Shown: positions 7,801 to 14,219 of the stretch, piece after piece
Position numbering within the stretch: position 1 is the stretch's first letter
Layout: every line of letters starts with the position of its first letter
Assembly (NCBI GenBank): GCA_030740295.1
Contig: JASLXP010000987.1
Location: 1-14,992, forward strand
Direction of reading: 5' to 3'
From: Planctomycetota bacterium
GTDB lineage: Bacteria > Planctomycetota > PUPC01 > JACPCR01
Length of the DNA stretch: 14,992 nucleotides
Position numbers and translations under genes: made by a program
Notes under the pieces: model-generated
Told to the model about the DNA's origin: nothing
The model's database searches: none
What the model saw: only the letters and a program-made list of their open reading frames with translations

Positions 7801-8038
7801 TGTTGGCTGTCTGTGTCACCTTGGCCGGCAGATCGCCTGCGTCTGCCTCCAGCTTGGCACGCGACCAGAGATGCGGCGCGCCCCAACAGTAGCCCATTTC
7901 AGACTTCTTCCAGCCGACTCCTTTGAAGTCTTCGGCTTCAAGCAGGATGTCGTTTCTGGGCTTTGCCTCTTCGCATTCGGCATTCAGTAAGAGGCCGGAC
8001 AGCAGAGACGCGACGATTAACGTTGTTCGGCAGGACAT
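4802..8038 (-). CDS. Large secreted glycoside-hydrolase-like protein with CBM-like N-terminus and GH42-type trimerisation-like domain
   Basis: The 1078-aa protein has an N-terminal signal peptide (basic MSCR, then a hydrophobic stretch to about A20). Residues 30-185 resemble a CBM6/35-type beta-sandwich (EAEDF at 34-38, GRYNLWVHYED at 84-94, FIDFIYLTDD at 179-188). A second beta-rich region lies at about 200-370. A probable TIM barrel spans about 398-720. KLIDEPSMW offers E489 as acid/base and MLSESW offers E634 as nucleophile, an arrangement like clan GH-A. Residues 747-865 look like the flavodoxin-like beta-galactosidase trimerisation domain of GH42 relatives (AEVALLWNR, YRVLYLVGEQ, IRDWTERGGHLFSPAG). 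A beta-rich C-terminus ends the protein. It is predicted to be exported and to act on a carbohydrate, but I cannot assign a GH family or substrate. No clear Shine-Dalgarno precedes the ATG; the signal peptide supports this start. Confidence 0.8.
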   Translation of the reverse strand: MSCRTTLIVASLLSGLLLNAECEEAKPRNDILLEAEDFKGVGWKKSEMGYCWGAPHLWSRAKLEADAGDLPAKVTQTANIAKAGRYNLWVHYEDIAGFDSYFTVRVIQKGKERLVAQFGRKEASKFCPFAPTPLTTHDLRWWYHHGDIVYENREVDMEAGEANVVIEKAANGPSPAKRFIDFIYLTDDLEDNPIKAGSRGWFENFINRTADANLVYMRLTVSPDAPTPIAIHGVTYWPHQPPYYVFGQSFMGPKGKGAYKWPYRVPELDEFLKPGDSTPWMPTKVRTTGDNRFWMRAWPSGARHFATLKRYIRTHKVLFETIKEPVNLQGLRIEVAADPQGKRILRTITVKEPVSQFSVFMTRHCREPEHVTTWDEVNAARRKAIVDAKPIGRLPERFPITVGFWQIPQLDITRSMGETWPNVGKLIDGDTMRKHGFKGFKVDWYVGYVKKPEQQLYDKYRKLSQKRQEDFKRSGVAEGYPKVIKLIDEPSMWSLGRMGKEEIFHSGFQQYLKERKLPPEKFLSAEAAAQVARDAKAGKRMTDGELLKLIRLGNNKDHIWNPELYYHSQIYRSRAFADYYRPYTEIAHEVYGKECIGCPVNLAPNKLSFQQGWLDGIDYIDFFRSKGSTMMLSESWHDNVPGLVSQLDATMMDLFRCAAKYHGHPFGQYAICDTNRAIDGVSTAIKSLAIVSHGATFLEYYCGEGAYPGSTEGPILEQKDLLQEITRLNYAIGEVEDFLLDGELPKAEVALLWNRTSHIWDSAPQRRNFSDEWFNVYLQEFQWLHLALRHAGIWVDIVTEDDCAEGLLKDYRVLYLVGEQIQEDAAKAIRDWTERGGHLFSPAGGGLRNEYNRPLDTLKEVYGVTESRLTRVHRTMNLKVELPRQAAVDRLYSVDADFSIPAMDAFAFRQTFSKPTGKVLARFADRTTPAMVQNDFGNGKAWICGALPGVAYMKPAVPVGVFSRSLEPDDLMHFRPIRFDDSVRKLITSPADRAGVKHSAKCDPVYVEAVVWKRGGQRLLILNNHSGKALDEVTVTLSGLGEAKSARSQQKQKIRMNSEGGNLKLRLPIRLYDFVYIE

Positions 8039-8350
8039 GAATTGGGCGTGCGCGGCATGAATCAGCAGGCTGAACGTGCATAACTGTCACTTATTGAATC
8101 CAGAGTCAAGCTGGCTCTGTCGTCATGCGACAGCGAAAACCTCACACAAAGCATGCGGGCTGAATTCAAGGTCTGACATCGGTTTGACCAACTATGGTGA
8201 CTGGTTGAAGGAACCCGCATTCCTTTCTCAAGGTTCTGCTTCAACTTAGGTCGGGAATGGCCCTGTCCGCTACTTTGAACCTAACCAGAAAGCTAAAGCT
8301 GAAGAGAATGTCTGTGTAATTCAGTCGATAACTCTATGAACAGATTCCTC
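8039..8350. other. Intergenic leader region of the GH-like gene
   Basis: No supported gene is seen here. On the minus strand this is the sequence upstream of the GH-like start codon and should contain its promoter. A TTGACT hexamer (complement of 8104-8109) is present, but the matching -10 is poor. No terminator with a clear U-run follows the PKD gene within this part. Confidence 0.45.
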
Positions 8351-8469
8351 TTCCTCATTCGCTGTTTCCCTTGATTCGTTGGAAGCCACTTTTTCCTCAT
8401 TCGTTGTTTCCTTCGATTCGTTGGAAGCCACTTTTCCTCATTCGTTGTTTCCTTTGATTCGTTGGAAGC
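8351..8469. repeat. Three tandem copies of a 41/42-bp repeat
   Basis: Units start at 8351, 8393 and 8434, each beginning TTCCTCATTCG and ending with GATTCGTTGGAAGC plus a few bases. Each unit holds the octamer ATTCGTTG twice, 17 nt apart (8357 with one mismatch, 8374, 8399, 8416, 8440, 8457). Copies differ at only a few positions, so the expansion is recent. The change from 42 to 41 breaks any reading frame through the array. It lies just past the stop of the PKD gene and about 310 nt upstream of the GH-like gene. Confidence 0.9.
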
Positions 8470-8529
8470 AATTTCTGAATCTGTTTGGTCGCGGCCAACG
8501 GCTGCCATATGCATTACGCATCACTAATA

Positions 8530-10416
8530 CTAATTCGAACCACCCATCGAGGCAAAATTTATCACTGGTACCGGGCTTCGATTGATTTTCACTGTGACCG
8601 AGGACAGTGCGGAACTCCCCGGCAGACCGGACCCATCAGTGACGGTGAGCGAAACCCTGTAAACTCCACCCTTGGTGTAAGTGTGAATTGGGCTGACCTT
8701 CTCGCTTACATTTCCATCCCCGAAGTCCCAGAAATAGGTCAGTTTGTGGCCATCAGCGTCATTTGATTTAGACGCATCGAAACGGATGGTCTTCCCGGGG
8801 CAGCACGGCTCATCAACAGTGCTGAGGACAGCGACAGGTGGGGTATTCGCGTGCACGGTCTTGCTGGCTTTGGCGATATACGCGCGCTCGGCTCCTTCAT
8901 GAACGGTGAGTTGAACCTGGTAAGTGCCTGCCCGCGCATACTTGTGCCGAGCAGTCTTGCCGTAATACCTGGAACCATCGCCAAACTCCCACTGGAAGCG
9001 CAGTCCTGCCTCTTCACCCTCGATAACGGCCTCGTAATTCTGGGGGCGTCCTACGACAGAATCACCCGCCTTCAGGGAAACTTTAACCGGCGATGAGTGA
9101 ATGCGAACAACTCTATTGACACTTGTCTTATGTTGACCGTCACTGACTGTGAGCATGACGTTGTATTGCCCCGCGCTGCCATATCGGTGCGTTACTTTCT
9201 GTCCTTCTTTGATTTTGCCGTCGCCAAACGTCCAAAGATAAGAGAGCTTGTCGCCTTCAGGATCTTTTGAGCCACTCCCGTCAAAAACTAATTCATGCCC
9301 TCGATAGCCGGAATCAGACACGGATGCGATGGCCAGCGGTGCACTGTTCAATTTGATCTGAATCGTGTCAGTGCTCGAATTGAAGGGCGTGCCGGAATCG
9401 TCCTTGACAATTAGTTTTGCAGTATGAATTCCTGAATTAGTAAATGTCCTTTTAATGCGCTTTCCCTCCATGGTAACTCCCCCCGCAAATTCCCACAGGT
9501 ATTCAAGCTTGTCGCCATCAGGATCAGAGGAATCTGCTGCATCCAGAATCACTGCCGAAGTGTCTGCTTGAGATCCCTCGAGTATTTCAAAAGCGGCTTT
9601 AGCCACGGGTGGTGTATTAACAATTACTTTCCCCTCGATCTCTCTGCTGGAGTTCTTCAGATTTCTGTTGTCACTTACAGTCAGTCGCACTTTATAGTTG
9701 CCGCGCTTTTTGTAAATATGGCTGCTCTTTGCACCGGTTGCTGAATTTCCATCACCAAAATCCCAATGGTACGAGAGCGTTTCGCCAGAAGAATCGCTGC
9801 TTTCAGATCCATCAAAGACACTTTTTTCGCCAGTCCTTGCATATTCAGGTAAATCAACCTTTATGACCGGCGGGATATTCACTTGAACTAATTGACTGAT
9901 CTGACTGGTACTGTTTGCCGTCCTGGAACCGTCACTGACTGTGAGCGTGACTTTGTATGAGCCCGGTTCCTCGAATGTATGTGCCGCTTTTACCTGGCGA
10001 ACCTTTGGAGAACCATCGCCGAACTCCCATTCAAAACTCAATTTGTCATTATCGGGGTCAAAAGAACCGGAGGCATCAAACACAAATGTCAGGTTTGGGT
10101 CGGCCGCCCTGCCCTTCCCTAGAGGCGGGACTGCATCTGTTACTACCTTGCTCGCCGTTCTTTCTTCTGCAGGTGTTACTTTTTTGTATGCTGTTTTTTT
10201 GGGCTCCGCTGTTTCAACAGGGCTGAAAGCCAAGGGGAACTGCGAGTTGAACAGGGGCAGTGGATATCCCTTTGAATCGGTAAATGTGAAGAGAAGCCTG
10301 GTATCTTTCTTCCCATGATTGGCAAATGAGTAAACCAGCCGTTTCTTTGTCTCCTCCTCCACAAGATCCAGATCGTATCGGGCCGGCGCGACCCTTGAGA
10401 TGGTCGGGGATGACAA
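8530..10416 (-). CDS. PKD-repeat protein: C-terminal part of a frameshifted secreted CBM9/propeller/PKD protein
   Basis: Six PKD (Ig-like) domains follow one another at about residues 103-180, 181-267, 268-357, 358-440, 441-524 and 525-612. They carry the hallmark W-FGDG (EWEFGDG, HWDFGDG, LWTFGDG, QWEFGDG, FWDFGDG; repeat 3 has WEFAGG) and LTVSD-like strands. Linkers such as NTPPVA and NIPPVI mark the borders. A seventh unit begins (NRSPVPVI) but stops after 16 residues. The only start for this frame as a separate gene is TTG at 10416 without a Shine-Dalgarno, and it overlaps the preceding secreted frame by about 200 nt. The most likely reading is the downstream part of the same protein after a one-base frame change between 10380 and 10411. 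PKD repeats usually act as extracellular spacers or adhesion and polysaccharide-contact modules. No C-terminal sorting signal is seen. Confidence 0.8.
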   Translation of the reverse strand: MSSPTISRVAPARYDLDLVEEETKKRLVYSFANHGKKDTRLLFTFTDSKGYPLPLFNSQFPLAFSPVETAEPKKTAYKKVTPAEERTASKVVTDAVPPLGKGRAADPNLTFVFDASGSFDPDNDKLSFEWEFGDGSPKVRQVKAAHTFEEPGSYKVTLTVSDGSRTANSTSQISQLVQVNIPPVIKVDLPEYARTGEKSVFDGSESSDSSGETLSYHWDFGDGNSATGAKSSHIYKKRGNYKVRLTVSDNRNLKNSSREIEGKVIVNTPPVAKAAFEILEGSQADTSAVILDAADSSDPDGDKLEYLWEFAGGVTMEGKRIKRTFTNSGIHTAKLIVKDDSGTPFNSSTDTIQIKLNSAPLAIASVSDSGYRGHELVFDGSGSKDPEGDKLSYLWTFGDGKIKEGQKVTHRYGSAGQYNVMLTVSDGQHKTSVNRVVRIHSSPVKVSLKAGDSVVGRPQNYEAVIEGEEAGLRFQWEFGDGSRYYGKTARHKYARAGTYQVQLTVHEGAERAYIAKASKTVHANTPPVAVLSTVDEPCCPGKTIRFDASKSNDADGHKLTYFWDFGDGNVSEKVSPIHTYTKGGVYRVSLTVTDGSGLPGSSALSSVTVKINRSPVPVINFASMGGSN

Positions 10417-11608
10417 CGAGAGTTTTTCTCTCGCCGGTCACGATATTCTGTGAGATCAACTTACGTCCCAGGGTCGAAAGCAACTCGTCCGGATGACCGA
10501 CACGCCAGCGAGGCGCGACGAGCCCCGAGCCGTGCGGCAATCTCATCACATGTTCTCCATCCGGCGATAACAACATGTGCCAGTATCCCCCAAAACGCTC
10601 GCGCGACTGGAACATCAGCCACGCGCCATCCGTGCTCCATGGATAACGGTTCGCATAGGTGACGCCGTCTTTGAACGGGTCATGAGTAAGGCGCCAGATT
10701 TCCGCGCCCGTATGTGTGTCGCGAAAGATGAGCCGTTCGCTCTGAAATTTCCCGGCCGCGAATAGCTTGCGATAAGGCTTTGCCCACACCCTGGTCTTTT
10801 GCGCCTCGATGAGTCGGTGGATGGGATGGGCCATCTCCACCTTTCTGTCCAGTTGGGCAAAGAGCTTCTCTGTCTGTGCGGTGAAGCGTCCGAACACGAG
10901 CCTTGAAAAAGGTCGTGAACTGTAGTTACCGGTACCGCCAATATGCGTGGTGTAGACATGTCTTTTCTGCGGGCCCTTGTTCAATCGATCCCAATGAGTG
11001 CGGCAGAACTTGATACCCCACACATCCCCCTCGCCGGGCGGTTTGCTGGCAAACGCATCAAGAGAAAAGGCGGCTTCGATGACCAGTCTGCCATTATTCA
11101 GTCGGGATTTTATTTCAGGCCTCGGTTTCAGATTCCACTTCACGGGGTCTTCGATGTGGCTTGAATTTGAGTCATAGATTCGGCCATCTGAATTCAGCAT
11201 GATTTGTATGTAGTTCGGATCCTTGAACGCCCTGGCGACGAACATTTCCACGCAGTCGTCTTCCCACATATCGGGTGTGTCATCCTGTTCTGAAAACGAT
11301 TTGATGACGTGCCCTTTGCTGAACAAAAGCTCAGCGCCCAGGAACAGCTTGCCGCTATGCCATCCCAGCCGAATGAATGTCTTTGCCGGCGCAGGCTCTT
11401 GACTGCTTTTGTCTTTAAAGTCTGCAATCACCACCGCCTCCTTCCATACCGCGTCAGCCAGGCTGCCATCGATCGGCGGCGACGAGGAGAGTGTGGGGCA
11501 GATGAATGTCTGGCTCTCGGCGAGGGCTCTGCCTGCAATGGATTGCAGTATCAACAGGAAGAGCACGGGGTGCATAAATTCTCTTGCAGTGAACATCTGT
11601 TGCTCCAT
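10214..11608 (-). CDS. Secreted CBM9-like plus beta-propeller-like protein: N-terminal part of the frameshifted PKD protein
   Basis: A signal peptide (hydrophobic HPVLFLLILQSIAG, then ALAESQ at about residues 28-33) is followed by a CBM9-like domain at about 36-243. Its signatures are PPIDGSLADAVWKEA (44-58) and WEDDCVEMFV (115-124). Residues about 285-405 resemble TolB/oligogalacturonate-lyase-type propeller strands (RLIFRDTHTGAEIWRLTHD, LLSPDGEHVMRL). After about residue 409 the frame turns into Gly/Cys-rich sequence and stops at 10214, while the neighbouring +1 frame continues sensibly into the PKD protein. Residues 410-464 are therefore probably not native. The start is ambiguous: the Met at 11596 has GGAG 6 nt upstream, which is better than the ATG at 11608. 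The protein is probably exported and carbohydrate-binding. The propeller looks too short for a full six to seven blades. Confidence 0.78.
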   Translation of the reverse strand: MEQQMFTAREFMHPVLFLLILQSIAGRALAESQTFICPTLSSSPPIDGSLADAVWKEAVVIADFKDKSSQEPAPAKTFIRLGWHSGKLFLGAELLFSKGHVIKSFSEQDDTPDMWEDDCVEMFVARAFKDPNYIQIMLNSDGRIYDSNSSHIEDPVKWNLKPRPEIKSRLNNGRLVIEAAFSLDAFASKPPGEGDVWGIKFCRTHWDRLNKGPQKRHVYTTHIGGTGNYSSRPFSRLVFGRFTAQTEKLFAQLDRKVEMAHPIHRLIEAQKTRVWAKPYRKLFAAGKFQSERLIFRDTHTGAEIWRLTHDPFKDGVTYANRYPWSTDGAWLMFQSRERFGGYWHMLLSPDGEHVMRLPHGSGLVAPRWRVGHPDELLSTLGRKLISQNIVTGERKTLVVIPDHLKGRAGPIRSGSCGGGDKETAGLLICQSWEERYQASLHIYRFKGISTAPVQLAVPLGFQPC

Positions 11609-11751
11609 GAAGGTGCCGCCCGCGATCAGTAACGACCTGCCCCTGGTTCTTTCTCCATTTCCAGAACCGCCGCGTCAAACGAAATGCTCAGCACATCGTG
11701 GCGACAGGCTGCCACCAGGCTGTCAAGCTCTCCTGAAATGTTCAATGGGCG

Positions 11752-11817
11752 TTTTGTAGCTCACGCCTCAGCGTGTTCTGCTGTAACCGGAAACACGCTA
11801 AAGCGTGCACTACAGAA
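11752..11817. repeat. Bipartite palindromic (REP/MITE-like) intergenic element
   Basis: Two small hairpins, CACGC-CTCA-GCGTG (762-775) and CACGC-TAAA-GCGTG (794-807; add 11000), lie within a larger imperfect inverted repeat whose ends are TTTTGTAG (11752-11759) and CTACAGAA (11810-11817). The intervening spacer is 18 nt. Paired inverted hairpins like this resemble REP doublets (BIMEs). It sits between the SDR gene 11874-12815 and the start of the CBM9 gene. It has no adjacent U-run typical of a terminator on the minus strand; on the plus strand a short T-run follows. Confidence 0.75.
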
Positions 11818-11873
11818 TTTTTGATGGAATGTGAGGATTCCTCAGTCCGGGACTCCACACACGAAATCCAAAG

Positions 11874-12815
11874 TCACAGCAGGCCCGTTTCCTTCCACCA
11901 CGCGATCGTCCGGCTTATGCCTTCCCCCAACGAGACCTGCGGGTCGTATCCGAGGAGCGCTCTGGCTTTGCCGATGTTTGCCACGTAATGGGTCACCTCT
12001 CCCGGACGGCTTGGTTGGGAATTCATCTTGAGTTGCCTGCCCAGCTCGTCGGCGATTCCCTCTGCCAGAGCGACCAGGGTCGCACCCTCACCTCTTGCCA
12101 GGTTGAAGGTCTGATCTGTTACTTTGTTTGTGAGAAGGCTATCGATACCCAGCGCAATGCCCCCCACGCAGTCATCCACGTATGTAAAGTCAAGGACCTT
12201 GTCCTCGCCAAAGACGGTGACTTCTTCGCCCCTGAAGATCTTGTCGATGAAGATCGGCATGACGCGCGTCATCCGCACGAGATCATTATCAAACCTGCCG
12301 TAAACATTGCTGAATCGGAAGATCAGATAGTTGAGCCCGTAGCAACGGGCGTACGAATAGGTGAGGGCCTCACCTGAAATCTTGCTGGCCGAGTAAGGGC
12401 TTTCGGCGATGACAAAATCCGCGTCGGATTCGCCGGTAATGATGCGCTCGATATCGCCATAGACTTCGCGGGAGCTGCCGAAGATGATCGGTATGCTTCT
12501 CCGCCGGCAGAATTCGAGAGCACGAAAAGTCATGGTGATGTTCTCAAGCGCACGATCCGGGTGCTCGACCAGCTCGAAGACCTTGGCGTATGCCGCAAGG
12601 TGCACCACGAGGTCGACATCCTCCAGGTGCTGCCGGGCAAATGACTCTGATTGGTCGGCATCCGCCATATCAACGATGTGAGTTTCGAGACTCGGATCCC
12701 AGTCATTCCGACGCTTGTCAATTCCAAGCACAGAGTAGCCGTCGATGGCTGACAGATGATGGAAGAGGTTCGTGCCGATTTGGCCGCTCGAGCCGGTTAT
12801 GAGGATTTTTGGCAT
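11874..12815 (-). CDS. NAD-dependent sugar-nucleotide epimerase/dehydratase (GalE-like extended SDR)
   Basis: The 313-aa protein is a complete extended SDR. It has the dinucleotide motif GSSGQIG (residues 8-14), HLAA (72-75), the catalytic Ser region GSSREVYG (113-120), the active-site YSASK (Y141, K145) and RFSNVYG (167-173). A substrate-side segment follows (VFGEDKVLDFTYVDDCVGGI), and the C-terminus is typical (ALLGYDPQVSLGEGI...). Such enzymes interconvert or dehydrate UDP/GDP/dTDP sugars in the cytoplasm for cell-surface polysaccharide or nucleotide-sugar pools. The exact reaction cannot be read from the motifs. Unlike the SDR at 3622-4650, the catalytic Lys is intact. No Shine-Dalgarno is visible, but the Rossmann strand starts at residue 3, fixing the ATG. 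It lies 65 nt downstream of the Memo gene and may be cotranscribed with it. Confidence 0.9.
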   Translation of the reverse strand: MPKILITGSSGQIGTNLFHHLSAIDGYSVLGIDKRRNDWDPSLETHIVDMADADQSESFARQHLEDVDLVVHLAAYAKVFELVEHPDRALENITMTFRALEFCRRRSIPIIFGSSREVYGDIERIITGESDADFVIAESPYSASKISGEALTYSYARCYGLNYLIFRFSNVYGRFDNDLVRMTRVMPIFIDKIFRGEEVTVFGEDKVLDFTYVDDCVGGIALGIDSLLTNKVTDQTFNLARGEGATLVALAEGIADELGRQLKMNSQPSRPGEVTHYVANIGKARALLGYDPQVSLGEGISRTIAWWKETGLL

Positions 12816-12880
12816 AAGACGTGAGATGCGATTGGTTCAGTATTGCCAGCGACAATCGTCACAGATATTCAGGATGCCGG

Positions 12881-14119
12881 CTACCGGAAAGTCATGCTGC
12901 AAAAAGTCACCGCAAGGTCGCCCGTGGGCTGATTGGTCTGCCCGTAATTCAAGAGCTTCGCCTCGACAGGATCGATCACACTCAGCATAGTGTAAATGGA
13001 TGCCAGACCGCAGATCCGACGCTTGTTCTTTTCCTGCAGGATGTGCCGGAAGAAATCATTGGCGTCAAGTTTCAGCGCCACATCAAGCAGGTCCAAATCT
13101 TCTGATCCTATCTCTGACAGATAATCTTCACTGACCTCAACGTCGTGATCGCCGAAATGTGGGCCAACGTGACTGAGGTCGGCGCTGGCCATAACACAAA
13201 TGCTCTGATCACTTTCGCCAATCGTTTCTCGCAGCGCGTCAATAAACGCGGCAATCGACGGATCATCGGTCGGCACTGTGCCTTCCATCATCGCCAGGTG
13301 AAAACCTCCACAGAGAATCGGCACGATTTTGGGGCAATTCTCAACGCCGTAAGTGTTCTGCAGAAAAACGAGCTGTAACTCGATCGAATGTTCATCGACG
13401 TGCAGGAACTCTTCTTCGCAAAGATCCTGTGCCACTCTTGCCTGCAGCCTCTGAATGAAATCGCGATCTGTCTCGACGATGCCCAGTGGGGTTTCGAAAT
13501 CCTGTTGTGAGAACACAAACTCTCCCCGAGGGCCGTCGTGGCCTGTTCCCAGAATGATGAACAGATCGATGGGGGGCGACTCCTGGAGTTGCCGGTACGC
13601 GTGCGCGTAGGAGAAGCCGCCGCGGTCGTAGTCAATGTGAGGCGCAACAATCGCTTTGATCGGTTTGCCATTGGCATCGCCATTCGGGAGACCGGGCCCA
13701 TCAGGGTGCTCAAAGTAAGAGGCAATCTGCTCCTGGAGAATCTCGGGCTCGTCGGAATACGACCGGCCGGCACAGATCGGCGCCCGGGGTGAGCTCCGCA
13801 GTTCGCTCATCATCTCGTCGAAAGCTCTAGCAAAGTTCTCGTTGTCCAGGAAGAGGCATTCATCGAGCGCTTCAACAAAATCTTCAAGCACGTCACCAGG
13901 GAAAAGCTGGCCGCCAAGTGCCTGAGTAAGCTCGGCCTGTACATCGCTCACCGAGCGGGTGCCATCGAACATCTGCAAGAGCAGGATATGCAGTCGGCCG
14001 ACTCCCAGGCCGGGCCCCTTGAAAATCAGATGATCGCGAATGCGAAATACCGGCTCGCCATCTTCGGATTGGCCCCAAGGCTCGGCAAGAATCGTGTCTC
14101 TGATTTTTGGTTTTTCCAT
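12881..14119 (-). CDS. Memo-family protein (AmmeMemoRadiSam system protein B) with N-terminal extra domain
   Basis: Residues about 115-412 match the Memo family: APHIDYDRGG (H161), ILGTGHDGPRG (H194, where relatives have LGPNH), DEHSIELQLVFLQ (H244), ASADLSHVG (D314, H317) and ICGLASI (C370). These His/Cys positions correspond to the metal-binding pocket seen in human MEMO1. The bacterial family often neighbours AMMECR1-like and radical SAM proteins, but neither is in the window. Residues 1-110 form an extra domain, a beta start (PVFRIRDHLIFKG) and helices (LLLQMFDGTRSVSDVQAELT, DFVEALDECLFLDNENF), resembling a PqqD-like winged helix; this comparison is by eye. No signal peptide or membrane segment is seen. 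The biochemical role of bacterial Memo proteins is unsettled; metal handling or redox are the current ideas. No clear Shine-Dalgarno precedes the ATG. Confidence 0.88.
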   Translation of the reverse strand: MEKPKIRDTILAEPWGQSEDGEPVFRIRDHLIFKGPGLGVGRLHILLLQMFDGTRSVSDVQAELTQALGGQLFPGDVLEDFVEALDECLFLDNENFARAFDEMMSELRSSPRAPICAGRSYSDEPEILQEQIASYFEHPDGPGLPNGDANGKPIKAIVAPHIDYDRGGFSYAHAYRQLQESPPIDLFIILGTGHDGPRGEFVFSQQDFETPLGIVETDRDFIQRLQARVAQDLCEEEFLHVDEHSIELQLVFLQNTYGVENCPKIVPILCGGFHLAMMEGTVPTDDPSIAAFIDALRETIGESDQSICVMASADLSHVGPHFGDHDVEVSEDYLSEIGSEDLDLLDVALKLDANDFFRHILQEKNKRRICGLASIYTMLSVIDPVEAKLLNYGQTNQPTGDLAVTFCSMTFR

Positions 14120-14219
14120 GAATGCGATTACTGGGCTGCAGCAGTCAAGTGCAAGCGAATTTGAGGCAATCGAATCAGCGTCACCTCGAAATTAGTCGCA
14201 TGCGCGACTGAAGTCAAAG

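Noticed and set aside
7970..8038. Lipoprotein lipobox at LNAEC in the GH-like signal peptide
   Set aside because: Position -1 is Glu, which does not fit the usual small residue before the lipidated Cys; an ordinary signal peptide is more likely.
8080..8109. Possible sigma-70 promoter for the GH-like gene (TTGACT with 18-nt spacer)
   Set aside because: The -35 is fair but the -10 (AGTTAT) matches the consensus at only three of six positions; not enough to annotate.
8293..8514. 73-aa minus-strand open frame through the 41/42-bp repeats, with a repeated KWLPTN motif
   Set aside because: Units alternate 42 and 41 nt, so the frame is not kept across copies; no ribosome binding site; the repeated peptide is only the translation of the DNA repeat.
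10375..10416. Programmed ribosomal frameshift site in the PKD gene
   Set aside because: No classic slippery heptamer, stop-codon context or stimulatory stem was recognised; a simple indel explains the data better.
11644..11730. Short inverted repeats (GGTTCT/AGAACC, GACAG/CTGTC) upstream of the CBM9 gene
   Set aside because: Stems of five to six bases with long loops are expected by chance in such a stretch.
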